64,000 nucleotides of DNA, taken from Chthoniobacter flavus. GTDB lineage: Bacteria > Verrucomicrobiota > Verrucomicrobiia > Chthoniobacterales > Chthoniobacteraceae. The notes below the pieces were generated by a model. It saw only the letters and a program-made list of their open reading frames with translations. It did not search any database and was not told the origin of the DNA. A program made the position numbers and the translations under genes. Position 1 is the first letter of the stretch. Each line of letters opens with the position of its first letter. The stretch is taken from the NCBI GenBank assembly GCA_945861435.1, contig CAMAUX010000012.1:50018-114017 (forward strand). Reading direction: 5' to 3'. Below, one piece after another: positions 26,726 to 36,926 of the stretch.

Positions 26726-27973
26726 TCAACGCCCCAAGCGTTCCCTATACTCCGCAGGCACCACGCTTCCGACCAACCCGGCCACATCCGCGCCCTGCAC
26801 AGAGGAGCCCGCAGGAACAGCCGCGCCATCCACCACGCTTTCATTCAACTCCATCACGCCGGGCCCCTGCAGCGCGTCATTCTCAAGAGTAAACCGCTTC
26901 GCGAAAAGCGACGCATCCCGATCCACCCTCACCGCCCCGCGCGCCCCCACACGCCGCACCAGCACATTCTCCAAACGCAACTCGCTGTGCTGTCCCGGAC
27001 CCGCGGAAACCTGCAACGCACGCTCCGCCGAAGACCACACCACCGCGTCCCGCACCTCGTACCGGCCGTCGTGCAGGAAGAACAGGTCGTACGCCAAATT
27101 GTCGGCCACAAACACCCGGCGGTAACTGGTGTGCGCGGTCCCCGTGTCCGTAATCCCGGTGCTGTTGCCCACACTCACAAACCCATCCACACGATACTGC
27201 GCGGACTCGTGCGCGCTGATCCCATCGTCCCCGCACTCAATGGCGCGGATATTCTCAAACACCACCGAGCGGCAGTCCCCATGAATGTTGAACCCGTCGT
27301 TGTGCACGTGCGTCACCGTCACATTGCGGATCACCAGATGCTCGCACACGCCGCCCAACCCCACACCCGCTGAACGCTTCGGCACTCGAATCCCCGCATC
27401 CCCAATTCCCCGCCCAGGCGCCAGCTTCACATAAAACGTCCCGTACACCTGCGACGACCCCGCCGTCTCACGCGCAGGCTCCCGCACAAACGTCCACTGC
27501 CCGGGCACCAGCGCCGCCGGTTCCAAGAACGCCGCCTTCCGCCCCTTCGACGTCCGCCCCATGTGATTCATCCGCCCTTCCCAGAGAAAGAACCAGCGCA
27601 CCAACACAAAGTCGTCCAACCGAGGCAACAGGTCCGATGCCGCAAAAAGCCCCGGCTCCACCTCGCGCCACTGCGCCGGATCCAGCGGATCGGATCCCTC
27701 CAACGTCGCCCCGTGCCCGTCCAGCGTGATCGGCCTTCCCTCCTCCCCCTTCTTACTCTGGAAAACAGCCGACTCCCGGTACACCACCGGCTCCAGATGC
27801 ACCGTGTCTCCAGCCTGCGCCTGCTGAATCGCTTTCGCCACCGAAAGCCCGTCCTTCCCCACGTACAGATCGCGCGCTGACGCCGCCCCTGCGGCAACCA
27901 ACCATGCCGCGCTCAATGCGGGCAGAAACGACGAAACCAGCAATCTCCGCGTCCCACCCTCACTCACACGCAT
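26726..27973 (-). CDS. Secreted right-handed beta-helix (pectin lyase-like) protein
   Basis: A 415-residue exported protein. The signal peptide ends near GAASA-RDL. The body begins DLYVGKDGLSVAKAIQQAQAGDTV, the standard opening of parallel beta-helix proteins. It continues through rungs such as HLVIRNVTVTHVHNDGFNIHG, split by turns, then SVVFENIRAIECGDDGIS and SYRRVFVADNLAYD. The HNDGFNI and CGDDGIS segments are repeated rung turns seen in this fold, where Asp and His often catalyse polysaccharide cleavage. Specific activity cannot be assigned. The alpha/beta hydrolase gene ends three bases upstream of its start, so the two are co-transcribed and probably act on the same plant- or algal-type polymer. 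Confidence 0.82.
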   Translation of the reverse strand: MRVSEGGTRRLLVSSFLPALSAAWLVAAGAASARDLYVGKDGLSVAKAIQQAQAGDTVHLEPVVYRESAVFQSKKGEEGRPITLDGHGATLEGSDPLDPAQWREVEPGLFAASDLLPRLDDFVLVRWFFLWEGRMNHMGRTSKGRKAAFLEPAALVPGQWTFVREPARETAGSSQVYGTFYVKLAPGRGIGDAGIRVPKRSAGVGLGGVCEHLVIRNVTVTHVHNDGFNIHGDCRSVVFENIRAIECGDDGISAHESAQYRVDGFVSVGNSTGITDTGTAHTSYRRVFVADNLAYDLFFLHDGRYEVRDAVVWSSAERALQVSAGPGQHSELRLENVLVRRVGARGAVRVDRDASLFAKRFTLENDALQGPGVMELNESVVDGAAVPAGSSVQGADVAGLVGSVVPAEYRERLGR

Positions 27974-27976
27974 CGC

Positions 27977-28753
27977 CTACTTCGCCTCCGCGCACAGCAA
28001 TTCCACGAGCCCGGTGAAATCGGGAAGCCCATGCGGATGATGATCCCCACCCTCCTTGGCAAACACGCGCACCCGGCCGCCCCCCTGCTCCCAAAACCGC
28101 ACGATCACGCCCGCGTTGTCCACATAAGGAACCACCGTGTCCGCCGTCCCATGCACCGACACCAGGAGCACGCCGGCCTTCAGCGCAGCACCAAGGCCAT
28201 CCGCCGGACGCAGCGACTTCTCCTGCGCCTCCTCGTCGGTCCCAAACTGGAACTCCTTCTTGTACAGTTCCCAATCCCGCGGACTCCCCTTCCCTTTGGC
28301 GGTGAGCTGCAGACCGCCGGGCCACGACCTCACATCACACACCCCGTTGTCCAAATACAGCACGCTGACCAAGTCGGGATGCAGCCTCGCCCACGCGTTC
28401 ACGTAAAGACCCCCGCGCGAAATCCCGATGAGCGCCGGACGCTTGGAAAGACCCCGCTTCCCGTGCAACTCCTCATACAGCTTCTCCCAGACCGCCATCG
28501 CGCCCGCGGACCCGAACTGATTGCTCAACCCCACATACGCCACATGCCAGCCCTTCTCCACCAGTGCGTCCTCGAACCCCTTGAGATGCCCGGCAAACTC
28601 ACCAACCCACAGCCACGGCTTCCCGGGCGCAGCTTGATCGGGAACCTTGAGCGTCACCGCTTTGCCCTCCACGCTGAACTTCTCCAGCGTTCCTGCAAAC
28701 ACGAGGCTGGTCGAACAAACGAGGACGGCAAGGGCCTGTAAAAAAGTACGCAT
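27977..28753 (-). CDS. Secreted alpha/beta hydrolase
   Basis: A 258-residue exported hydrolase. The start giving MRTFLQALAVLVC begins a signal peptide cleaved after VFA; the upstream extension is not signal-like. The nucleophile elbow is GISRGG (Ser112). The acid is Asp205 in VHGTADTVVP, and the likely catalytic His is within GGDHHPHG (238-241). The fold resembles esterase/peptidase-type serine hydrolases. First gene of a two-gene unit with the beta-helix protein and divergent from the PSCyt operon. The natural substrate is unknown; ester groups on a polysaccharide would fit the context. Confidence 0.85.
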   Translation of the reverse strand: MRTFLQALAVLVCSTSLVFAGTLEKFSVEGKAVTLKVPDQAAPGKPWLWVGEFAGHLKGFEDALVEKGWHVAYVGLSNQFGSAGAMAVWEKLYEELHGKRGLSKRPALIGISRGGLYVNAWARLHPDLVSVLYLDNGVCDVRSWPGGLQLTAKGKGSPRDWELYKKEFQFGTDEEAQEKSLRPADGLGAALKAGVLLVSVHGTADTVVPYVDNAGVIVRFWEQGGGRVRVFAKEGGDHHPHGLPDFTGLVELLCAEAK

Positions 28754-28960
28754 AGGGGTGGGGGTGAATGCGCTCGGATTGGAAGCCTGATCGGCCCACG
28801 CTGCAACCACCAAATCCCCAACCCCCGAACCACTTCCACCTGTCTAACCCACCCCCTTTTGGGGGGTTGCCCCTGCACCGCCCGGCGCTCACAATTCCCA
28901 CACACCGTCCCACACGTGCCACCCCACACGCAAAGCGCGCTCCGCCGCTCTCCGCCTCTC

Positions 28961-31447
28961 ATGAACCGCCCCCTGCCCCCGTTCACCGCAGCATTCGCCG
29001 CCCTCCTCACTTCCCTCGTCCCAACGCTGCGCGCCGCCGATCCCTCCTTCAGCCGCGATATCCGCCCCATCCTTTCCGAAAATTGCTTCACCTGCCACGG
29101 CCCTGACGAAAAGGGCCGCAAAGCCGGTCTCCGCCTCGATCTCGAGGAATCCGCAAAGCGCGACCACAAAGGCGTCACCGCTATCGTCCCGGGCAAACCC
29201 GAAGCCAGCGCCCTCATCGAACGCATCGCAAGCAGCGATCCCGAGGAGGTCATGCCTCCGCCAAAGCTCCACAAAACCATCACCCCCGCTCAACGCTCTC
29301 TCCTGAAGGCATGGATCAAGGCCGGCGCACCATGGGGCAAGCACTGGGCCTACGAACCCGTCCAACGCCCGCCAGTTCCGCAGAGCGCTGAGAAAAATCC
29401 CGTCGACGCCTTCCTCGCCCAGCGTCTCCAGCGCGAGGGTCTCGCGTTCTCTCCCGAATCCGACAAGGCCACTCTCATCCGCCGCGTCGCCCTCGATCTC
29501 ACCGGCCTGCCTCCATCCCTCGAAGAACTCACATCCCTCGCCCATTCCACCCACGAGCAGGTCGTCGCCCATTTCCTCGCCAAACCCGCCTATGGCGAAC
29601 ACTGGGCCCGCGAGTGGCTCGACCTCGCCCGTTACGCAGACACCGCCGGATACCCCAGCGATCCCGGCCGCGAAATCTGGGCCTATCGCGACTGGGTCAT
29701 CGACGCGCTCAACGCCAACCAACGCTTCGACCAATTCACCATCGACCAGATCGCCGGCGACCTCCTTCCCAACGCAACGCAAGCCCAGCGCGTCGCCACC
29801 GCGTTCCATCGCAACACGATGACCAACAACGAGGGCGGAACCAACGACGAGGAATTCCGCAACGCCGCCGTCGTCGACCGCATCAACACCACCTTCGCCG
29901 TCTGGATGGGCACCACCATGGCCTGCGCCCAATGCCACACCCACAAGTACGACCCCATCACCAACCACGAATACTTCCAGGCCTACGCATTCCTCAACCA
30001 AAGCGCCGACTCCGACAAACGCGACGAATCCCCAACCCTCGAACTCCTCACCCCTGAACTCAAGGCCCAGCGCACCGCGTGGACCACCGAGCGCGACACG
30101 ATCGAAAAACTCTTCAACACCCCAAAACCCGATTGGATCGAAGGCTTCGACGCATGGCTCACCACCAAGCCCGACCTCAAGGCTCCCGCCCTCAAAGCCG
30201 TCAAAGCAGCCTTCGACGAGGCTCCCGAAAAACGCACACCCGCACAGCTCAAGACCCTCGAAAAACACTACGCCCGCGTGGTGTCGGCTGCTACCAAACC
30301 CGAGCGTTCCCAGATCGCCGACCTCGAAAAGAAGCTCAGCGACACCAAACCCGTCACCGTCCCCGTCATGCAGGACCTCGACGAAACCAAGCGCCGCAAG
30401 ACTCTCGTCCAACTGCGCGGCAACTGGCAGAACCTCGGCGATGAAGTCTCCGAGGGCGTTCCCACCGCCTTCCCCCCACTCCCTCCCGACGCCCCGCGCA
30501 ACCGCCTCGGTCTCGCACGCTGGATGGTAAGCCGCGACAACCCACTCACCGCTCGCGTCACCGTCAACCGCATGTGGGAATCCCTCTTCGGCGTCGGCAT
30601 CGTGCGCTCCAGCGAGGAATTCGGCAGCCAGGGCGACATGCCCTTCCATCCCGAACTCCTCGACTGGCTCGCCGCGGAGTTCATGGAAAGCGGCTGGGAT
30701 GTGAAGCACATGCTCTCCCTCCTCTTCAACAGCCGCGCCTACCGCCAGTCCTCCGCAAGCTCCACCGCCCTCAACGAACGCGACCCCGACAACCGTCTCC
30801 TCGCCCGCGGCCCGCGCTTCCGCCCCTCGGGCGAACTACTGCGCGATCAGGCCCTTGCAGCCGGCGGCATCCTCAGTTCCAAAATGCACGGCCCACCCGT
30901 GCGCCCCGCGCGTCCCAACCTCGGCCTCAGCGTTGCCTTCGGAGGCAAGGGCGGCAACGACTGGCAGACCAGCACAGGCGAGGACGCCCGCCGTCGCAGC
31001 CTCTACACCGAAGTGCGCCGCAACAGTCCCTACCCCAGCTTCTCCACCTTCGACGCACCCAACCGCGAGGTCTGCACCATCCGCCGCAGCCGCTCCAACA
31101 CCCCGCTCCAAACCTTCGTCACACTCAACGACCCCGTCTTCGTCGAGGCCCAGCAAGCCCTCGCTCGCAGGCTCCTTGCCGAGGTCGGCCCCGACACCCC
31201 CTCGCGCATCCAGCACGCCTACCGCATCTGCCTCGCCCGCGATGCCGATTCAAAGGACATCGCCACACTCACAACTTTTCTGGAACAAGCCCGCACTCTC
31301 TACCGCAGCGACGCCGCACTCGCCAAATCCATGGCCACAGACCCACTCGGCCCGGCGCCCAAGGACGCCGACCTCGCAGAACTCGCCGCATGGACCACCG
31401 TCGCCAACGTCATCATGAACCTCGACGAATTCCTCATGCGCCGCTGA
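28961..31447 (+). CDS. PSCyt1-PSCyt2-PSD1 (DUF1549/DUF1553) exported protein
   Basis: An 828-residue protein of the planctomycete-type cytochrome c family. A signal peptide ends at TLRA-ADP. The PSCyt1 domain has the haem motif CFTCH (42-46). PSCyt2/DUF1549 follows with PVDAFLAQRLQREGL, WLDLARYADTAGY and a second CxxCH (CAQCH). A coiled, Lys-rich spacer precedes DUF1553/PSD1 (LARWMVSRDNPLTARVTVNR, TPLQTFVTLNDPVF). These multi-domain proteins are abundant in Planctomycetota and Verrucomicrobiota and pair with DUF1501 genes, as here. They are often linked to polysaccharide breakdown, but no reaction is established. First gene of a four-gene operon. Confidence 0.94.
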   Translation: MNRPLPPFTAAFAALLTSLVPTLRAADPSFSRDIRPILSENCFTCHGPDEKGRKAGLRLDLEESAKRDHKGVTAIVPGKPEASALIERIASSDPEEVMPPPKLHKTITPAQRSLLKAWIKAGAPWGKHWAYEPVQRPPVPQSAEKNPVDAFLAQRLQREGLAFSPESDKATLIRRVALDLTGLPPSLEELTSLAHSTHEQVVAHFLAKPAYGEHWAREWLDLARYADTAGYPSDPGREIWAYRDWVIDALNANQRFDQFTIDQIAGDLLPNATQAQRVATAFHRNTMTNNEGGTNDEEFRNAAVVDRINTTFAVWMGTTMACAQCHTHKYDPITNHEYFQAYAFLNQSADSDKRDESPTLELLTPELKAQRTAWTTERDTIEKLFNTPKPDWIEGFDAWLTTKPDLKAPALKAVKAAFDEAPEKRTPAQLKTLEKHYARVVSAATKPERSQIADLEKKLSDTKPVTVPVMQDLDETKRRKTLVQLRGNWQNLGDEVSEGVPTAFPPLPPDAPRNRLGLARWMVSRDNPLTARVTVNRMWESLFGVGIVRSSEEFGSQGDMPFHPELLDWLAAEFMESGWDVKHMLSLLFNSRAYRQSSASSTALNERDPDNRLLARGPRFRPSGELLRDQALAAGGILSSKMHGPPVRPARPNLGLSVAFGGKGGNDWQTSTGEDARRRSLYTEVRRNSPYPSFSTFDAPNREVCTIRRSRSNTPLQTFVTLNDPVFVEAQQALARRLLAEVGPDTPSRIQHAYRICLARDADSKDIATLTTFLEQARTLYRSDAALAKSMATDPLGPAPKDADLAELAAWTTVANVIMNLDEFLMRR

Positions 31448-31481
31448 GCCCCCATTCCAGCTTCCACCTCACCTTCTCGCC

Positions 31482-32945
31482 ATGAACCCTGTTCTTCACG
31501 ACCAACTCCAATTCCAGACCCGCCGCCATTTTCTGAGCAATGCCGGCCAGTTCAGCCTAGGAGCCATCGCCCTCAAGGCCCTCACCGGATCCAGCGCGCA
31601 AGCCGCTTCCGGCCCCTCCGCCACAGAAAACCCGCTCGCCCCGCGCAAGCCCCCGCAAAAGGCCAAAGCCAAGCGCGTCATCTATCTCCACATGTCCGGA
31701 GGCCCGCCCAACCTCGACATCTTCGACTACAAACCCGAGCTCGTAAAACACAGCGGCGAGCCCTGCCCTGACTCCTTCCTCAAAGGCCGCCAGTTCGCCT
31801 TCACCACCGGCGTTCCCAATCTCATGGGCTCCCCTCGCACCTTCGCCCAGCACGGCCGCGCCGGCCTCTGGATGAGTGATGCCGTGCCCAACTTCCACGC
31901 CATCGCCGACGACATCACCCTCGTGCGCTCGATGCACACCGACCAGTTCAACCACGCCCCCGCAGAACTGCTCCTCTTCACAGGCCACGCACGCCAGGGC
32001 CGCCCTTCCATGGGCTCTTGGACCACCTACGGCCTCGGCACCGAAAACCAAGACCTCCCAGGTTTCGTCGTCCTCATCTCCAGCGGCACCCAACCCAGCG
32101 GCGGCCAGGGCTGCTGGGGCAGCGGCTTCATCCCCTCCGTCTTCCAAGGCGTCCAATGCCGCAGCAAGGGCGCTCCAGTCCTCTTCGCCGACAACCCGCC
32201 CGGCATGACGCGCGACCTGCGTCGCTCCACCCTCGACGCCCTGCGCGACATCAACACCCGCCAACTCGCGGAACTCGGCAACTCCGAAACCCTCACCCGC
32301 ATCGCGCAGTACGAACTCGCCTACCGCATGCAGACAAGCGTCCCCGACGTCATGGACATCTCCAAGGAGTCCCCCGAAGTCCTCGAGGCCTACGGCGCAA
32401 AGCCCGGTGAATCCAGCTTCGCCAACAACTGCCTCCTCGCTCGCCGCCTCGTCGAACAGGGCGTCCGCTTCGTCCACCTCTTCGACTGGGGCTGGGACTT
32501 CCACGGCACCAATCCCCGCGAGGATATCCGCGACGGCCTCACCAAAAAAATGGCCGAAACCGACAAGCCCGCCGCCGCACTCATCCGCGACCTCAAACAG
32601 CGCGGCCTCCTCGAAGACACCCTCATCGTCTGGGGCGGCGAGTTCGGGCGCACCCCCTTCCGCGAAGGACGCACCGCCAAGGGCGAGGTCCTCGGCCGCG
32701 ACCATTATCCCGACTGCTTCTCCATCCTCATGGCAGGCGGCGGCGTGAAGGGCGGCTTCGATTACGGCACCACCGATGACATGGGTTTCGCCGGCGTCGA
32801 AAACAAAGTCCACGTCCACGACCTCCAAGCCACCATCCTCCACCTTCTCGGCTTCGATCACGAACACCTCACCTACCGCTTCCAAGGCCGCGACTATCGG
32901 CTCACCGATGTCCACGGCCAGGTGGTGAAGGACATCCTCGCCTAA
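31482..32945 (+). CDS. DUF1501 protein (Tat-exported, sulfatase-like fold), first copy
   Basis: A 487-residue protein. Twin-arginine signal TRRHFLSNAGQF at the N-terminus. DUF1501 landmarks are HMSGGPPNLDIFDYKP, SMHTDQFNHAPAELL, RQGRPSMGSWTTYGLG, FVHLFDWGWDFHG and LIVWGGEFGRTP, with a C-terminal HDLQATILHLLGFDHEHLTY. The last blocks resemble metal sites of the alkaline phosphatase/sulfatase superfamily, so a hydrolase is possible but unproven. It lies 34 bases after the PSCyt gene with which it is normally paired. Confidence 0.94.
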   Translation: MNPVLHDQLQFQTRRHFLSNAGQFSLGAIALKALTGSSAQAASGPSATENPLAPRKPPQKAKAKRVIYLHMSGGPPNLDIFDYKPELVKHSGEPCPDSFLKGRQFAFTTGVPNLMGSPRTFAQHGRAGLWMSDAVPNFHAIADDITLVRSMHTDQFNHAPAELLLFTGHARQGRPSMGSWTTYGLGTENQDLPGFVVLISSGTQPSGGQGCWGSGFIPSVFQGVQCRSKGAPVLFADNPPGMTRDLRRSTLDALRDINTRQLAELGNSETLTRIAQYELAYRMQTSVPDVMDISKESPEVLEAYGAKPGESSFANNCLLARRLVEQGVRFVHLFDWGWDFHGTNPREDIRDGLTKKMAETDKPAAALIRDLKQRGLLEDTLIVWGGEFGRTPFREGRTAKGEVLGRDHYPDCFSILMAGGGVKGGFDYGTTDDMGFAGVENKVHVHDLQATILHLLGFDHEHLTYRFQGRDYRLTDVHGQVVKDILA

Positions 32946-32992
32946 CCCCTCGCACGCCACACCGTCCGCCGCTCAAGCCGCTACCCCGCCTC

Positions 32993-35419
32993 ATGAGAGC
33001 CCCCCTCGCCGCGCTCCTGCTCCTGCTCCCCACCTGCGCATCCCTCCAAGCCGTCGACTTCAACCACCAAGTCGTCCCGCTCCTGCGCAAGCACTGCGGC
33101 GAGTGCCACACAGGCAACAAGCTCAAGGGCGGCTTCTCCATGAACGACAGGAACACCCTCCTGCACGGCAGCGAAAACGGCCCCGTCATCGATCCCAAAA
33201 ACCCCGCGGCCAGCCTCCTCCTCAAAGTCGTCACCACCGACGACAAGGACACCCGCATGCCCCCCAAAGGCGAGCGCCTCTCCGCCGAAGAAGTCGCGGT
33301 CCTCCGCCAGTGGATCGCCGATGGCACCCCATGGGAGCCCGGCTTCGCATTCAAGGCTCCCGCCTACGATCCGCCCCTCAAACCCCGCACAGTCCCACTC
33401 CCACAGCCCACGCCGGGCCGCGAAAACCCCGTCGACCGACTCGTCGACTCCTACCTCGCCAAAAACCAAATCCCCACGCCCGCCACCGTCGACGATGGCG
33501 CGTTCCTGCGGCGCGCGCACCTCGACCTCATCGGCCTGCTTCCCACCCCGGAGGAATTCACCGCCTTCACCTCAGATCAACGCCCCGACAAGCGCCAGCG
33601 CCTCATCACAAGCCTCCTCGCCCGCGACGTCGATTACGCCGAACACTGGCTCACCTTCTGGAACGATCTCCTCCGCAACGATTATGGCGGCACGGGCTTC
33701 ATCACCGGCGGCCGTAAGCAGATCAGCGCATGGCTTTACTCCGCCCTCGTCCAAAACATCCCCTATAACCAGTTCGCCACAGAACTCCTCAACCCGCCCA
33801 CCGACCAGAGCCGCGGCTTCATCGACGGCATCAAATGGCGCGGCAACGTAAGCGCAGGCCAGACCGTCGAAATCCAATTCGCCCAAAGCCTCGGCCAGTC
33901 CTTCCTCGGCATCAATCTCAAGTGCGCCTCCTGCCACGACAGCTTCATCGATCGCTGGAAACTCGATGAATCCTACGGCCTCGCCGCCGTCTACGCCGAG
34001 AAACCCCTCGAGATCCACCGCTGCGACAAACCCGTCGGACGCACCGCCTCCGCTGCATGGCTCTTCCCGGAACTCGGCCGCATCGACCCCGCCGCCCCGC
34101 GCCCCGAGCGCCTCAAACAGCTCGCCGCGCTCATGACCCATCCCGACAACGGCCGCTTCACGCGCACCATCGTCAATCGCCTCTGGCACCGCCTCATGGG
34201 CCGCGGCCTCGTCCATCCCCTGGACGCCATGCAGTCCGAACCATGGAACGCCGACCTCCTCGACTTCCTCGCCGACGACTTCCAAAAGCACGGCTACAAC
34301 CTCCGCCACACCCTCGCCCTCATCGCCTCCTCCCAAGCCTACGCCGCCCCCACTGAGGTCGTCTCAGATCAAAGCGGCCCTTACACCTTCCGCGGCCCAC
34401 GCGCACGCCGCCTCACCGCTGAACAATTCGTCGACGCCCTCTGGCACATCTCCCACTCCGGCCCCGCCAAGGTCGACGCGCCCATCCTCCGCGGCAAAGC
34501 CGACCCCGCCACCATCGACGCCGCACGCTCACGCATCAGCGCCGCATGGATCTGGGGCGACTCCGCAGCCGCCGGCAAAATCCCGCCCAGCGGCGAAAAG
34601 ATCCTCCTGCGCACCACGTGGAAGCTCGACGCCCCTCCCTCCTCCGGCACCGCCGTTCTCACCTGCGACAACGCATTCACGCTCTACATCAACAACAAGC
34701 GCGTCGCCGAAAGTCCCCAGTGGGAGCAACTCACCTCCGTCCCCCTCCACGACAAACTCCAAAAGGGCGACAACCAAATCGTGGTGGCCGTTTCCAACGC
34801 AGGCTCCAGCCCCAATCCCGCGGGCCTGTTCCTTTACGCCGAAGCCTCCCTCACCAACGGTTCGCGCGCGTCCCTCTCCTCCAATTCCTCATGGGAATTC
34901 AGTCCCAGCACCCTCAAAGGAAACGAAGCCCGCCTCGGTAAACTTCCAGATGATTGGAAACCCGCCACCGAAGTCCCGGCCCTCGCCCCGTGGTCCGCCG
35001 CCATCTCCAGCCAAGGCCCGTCCCTCCTCGCTCAGGCCGCCGCCGGCGCTCACCTCCCCCCACGCGCAGCCCTCATGAAGGCAGACTTCTTCATGCGTTC
35101 CCTCGGTCGGCCCAACCGCGACCAAATCGTCTCCATGCGCCCTGCAGAACTCACCACCCTCGAGGCCATCGACCTCTCCAACGGCGAAGTCCTCTTCTCC
35201 GCCCTCAACAAAGGCGCACAACAACTCACCGCACGCCCATGGAAGGACTCCGCCGAACTCGTCCACTGGATCTATGCACAAACCCTCGCCCGTAAACCAA
35301 CCACGGACGAACTCACCGCCGCACTCGATGCTCTCGGCCGCGAAAAACCCGCGCCCGCCGCAGTCGCAGACCTCCTCTGGGCCATCCTCATGCAGCCCGA
35401 GTTCCAGTACGTTCGCTGA
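32993..35419 (+). CDS. PSCyt1-PSCyt2-PSD1 protein with an inserted sandwich domain
   Basis: An 808-residue second family member. Signal peptide to SLQA; haem motif CGECH at 35-39; a second motif CASCHDSF in the PSCyt2 part. PSD1 begins near residue 380 (DNGRFTRTIVNRLWHRLMGRG). Between the PSD1 halves, residues about 530-640 form an insertion (TAVLTCDNAFTLYINNKRVA, GDNQIVVAVSNAG) resembling a galactose-binding/jelly-roll domain like that of rhamnosidase-type enzymes. The first copy at 28961 lacks it. This insertion suggests carbohydrate binding. It is followed 52 bases later by its own DUF1501 partner. Confidence 0.92.
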   Translation: MRAPLAALLLLLPTCASLQAVDFNHQVVPLLRKHCGECHTGNKLKGGFSMNDRNTLLHGSENGPVIDPKNPAASLLLKVVTTDDKDTRMPPKGERLSAEEVAVLRQWIADGTPWEPGFAFKAPAYDPPLKPRTVPLPQPTPGRENPVDRLVDSYLAKNQIPTPATVDDGAFLRRAHLDLIGLLPTPEEFTAFTSDQRPDKRQRLITSLLARDVDYAEHWLTFWNDLLRNDYGGTGFITGGRKQISAWLYSALVQNIPYNQFATELLNPPTDQSRGFIDGIKWRGNVSAGQTVEIQFAQSLGQSFLGINLKCASCHDSFIDRWKLDESYGLAAVYAEKPLEIHRCDKPVGRTASAAWLFPELGRIDPAAPRPERLKQLAALMTHPDNGRFTRTIVNRLWHRLMGRGLVHPLDAMQSEPWNADLLDFLADDFQKHGYNLRHTLALIASSQAYAAPTEVVSDQSGPYTFRGPRARRLTAEQFVDALWHISHSGPAKVDAPILRGKADPATIDAARSRISAAWIWGDSAAAGKIPPSGEKILLRTTWKLDAPPSSGTAVLTCDNAFTLYINNKRVAESPQWEQLTSVPLHDKLQKGDNQIVVAVSNAGSSPNPAGLFLYAEASLTNGSRASLSSNSSWEFSPSTLKGNEARLGKLPDDWKPATEVPALAPWSAAISSQGPSLLAQAAAGAHLPPRAALMKADFFMRSLGRPNRDQIVSMRPAELTTLEAIDLSNGEVLFSALNKGAQQLTARPWKDSAELVHWIYAQTLARKPTTDELTAALDALGREKPAPAAVADLLWAILMQPEFQYVR

Positions 35420-35471
35420 CCTTCCCCCAACTCCCCCCAACTCCCGTCGCCTCACCATCCAGCATCCCGCC

Positions 35472-36926
35472 ATGCATCCCACGCTCGATCCCACCGCCCC
35501 CTCCTCCATTGTCCGGCGCGATTTCCTCAAACAACTCGCCGCCGCCGCCGCCGCCGCATGGGCCACTGGCGAACCCCGCATCGCATGGGCCGGTGATTCC
35601 AAATTCACGCATCCCGCCGCAAAGGCCGACGCCTGCATCCTCCTGTGGATGGGCGGCGGCATGGCAGCGCCCGACACCTTCGATCCCAAACGCTACCTCC
35701 CTTTTGAAAAAGGCCTCGAGGTCAGCCGCATGCTCAGCACGTTTCCCGCCATCCCCACCGCCGTCGACGGCCTGCGCATCTGCGAGGGACTCGAAAACAT
35801 CGCGTCCGTCATGGACCGCGCCACGCTCATTCGCAGCGCCGTCCAACCCGACCTCGGCAGCATCCTCCACAGCCGCCACCAGTACCACTGGCACACCGGC
35901 TACGTCCCACCACAGACAGTCGCCTGCCCCCATATCGGCTCATGGCTCGCCAAGGTCCTCGGACCGCGCAACCCCGTCATGCCAGCCTTCATCAACGTCG
36001 GTCAGCGTCTCGAAGGCGTCGGCGAAAGCGAAGAACTCAAGGCGTTCACCACCGCCGGGTTCTTCGGCAGCGAGTTCGCCCCCATGAACCTCCCACAACC
36101 GGAGGAAGCCGCACAGTCCGTGCGCCCGCCAAAGGGCATGGATGCCGGCAGGTTCGCCAACCGCGACCGTCTCTTCCGCAGCCTCGCCGACAAAAACCCG
36201 AACCGCGACCGCATGAGCGACCATCAGCACCAGTCCCTCCTGCGCAGCATGGACAACGCCTACCGCCTTCTCAACTCCCCGGAGCGCGATGCGTTCGACA
36301 TCGCCCTCGAGCCAAAGGAGTCCTATGCGAAATACGACACCGGCCGATTCGGCCGCGGCTGCCTCCTCGCACGCCGGCTCGTCGAGGCCGGCGCCCGCTT
36401 CGTCGAAGTCACCACCGAATACGTCCCCTTCCTCCACTGGGACACCCACAACAGCGGCCACGAAACCCTCGCCCGTCTCCACAAGGAAATCGACCAACCC
36501 ATCGCCACCCTCGTGCGCGATCTCGAAACCCGAGGCCTCCTCGATCGCACCCTCGTCATCATCGCCAGCGAATTCAGCCGCGACGCTCTCATGGAGGGCA
36601 AACCCGGTTCCAACGCCAACGATCAGACCACCTTCAAGGTCGATCGCATCGAGGAAATGAAACACTACGGACTCCACCGCCACTTCACCGGCGGCACCTC
36701 CGTCGTCCTCTTCGGCGGCGGCGTCAAGAAGGGCCATGTCCACGGACAGACCGCCGACGAACGCCCCCTGGTCGCCATCAAAGATCCCGTCTCCATCTCC
36801 GACCTCCACGCCACTCTCATGACCGCCATGGGCGTCAGCCCAAAAACCGAGTTCACCGTGGAAGGCCGCCCCTTCTACGTCACCGAAGACGGCAAGGGCA
36901 AAGCCGTCGACGCCGTGTTCGCCTAA
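35472..36926 (+). CDS. DUF1501 protein (Tat-exported), second copy
   Basis: A 484-residue protein and last gene of the operon. The ATG at 35472 gives MHPTLDPTAPSSIVRRDFLK, with a twin-arginine signal (VRRDFLKQL) and an Ala-run; earlier in-frame ATGs lie inside the preceding gene. Blocks include LLWMGGGMAAPDTFDP, HIGSWLAKVLGPRNPVMPAF, GCLLARRLVEAGARFVEV, FLHWDTHNSGH and LVIIASEFSRDALME. It is clearly divergent from the first copy at 31482, so the two PSCyt/DUF1501 pairs probably recognise different substrates rather than being a recent duplication. Confidence 0.94.
   Translation: MHPTLDPTAPSSIVRRDFLKQLAAAAAAAWATGEPRIAWAGDSKFTHPAAKADACILLWMGGGMAAPDTFDPKRYLPFEKGLEVSRMLSTFPAIPTAVDGLRICEGLENIASVMDRATLIRSAVQPDLGSILHSRHQYHWHTGYVPPQTVACPHIGSWLAKVLGPRNPVMPAFINVGQRLEGVGESEELKAFTTAGFFGSEFAPMNLPQPEEAAQSVRPPKGMDAGRFANRDRLFRSLADKNPNRDRMSDHQHQSLLRSMDNAYRLLNSPERDAFDIALEPKESYAKYDTGRFGRGCLLARRLVEAGARFVEVTTEYVPFLHWDTHNSGHETLARLHKEIDQPIATLVRDLETRGLLDRTLVIIASEFSRDALMEGKPGSNANDQTTFKVDRIEEMKHYGLHRHFTGGTSVVLFGGGVKKGHVHGQTADERPLVAIKDPVSISDLHATLMTAMGVSPKTEFTVEGRPFYVTEDGKGKAVDAVFA

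Noticed and set aside
28889..30709. A 606-codon open frame on the minus strand, and a 467-codon one at 31557-32960
   Set aside because: Both are antisense shadows of the PSCyt and DUF1501 genes. The products are Gly/Glu/Val-rich without domains, as expected from the third-position GC bias.
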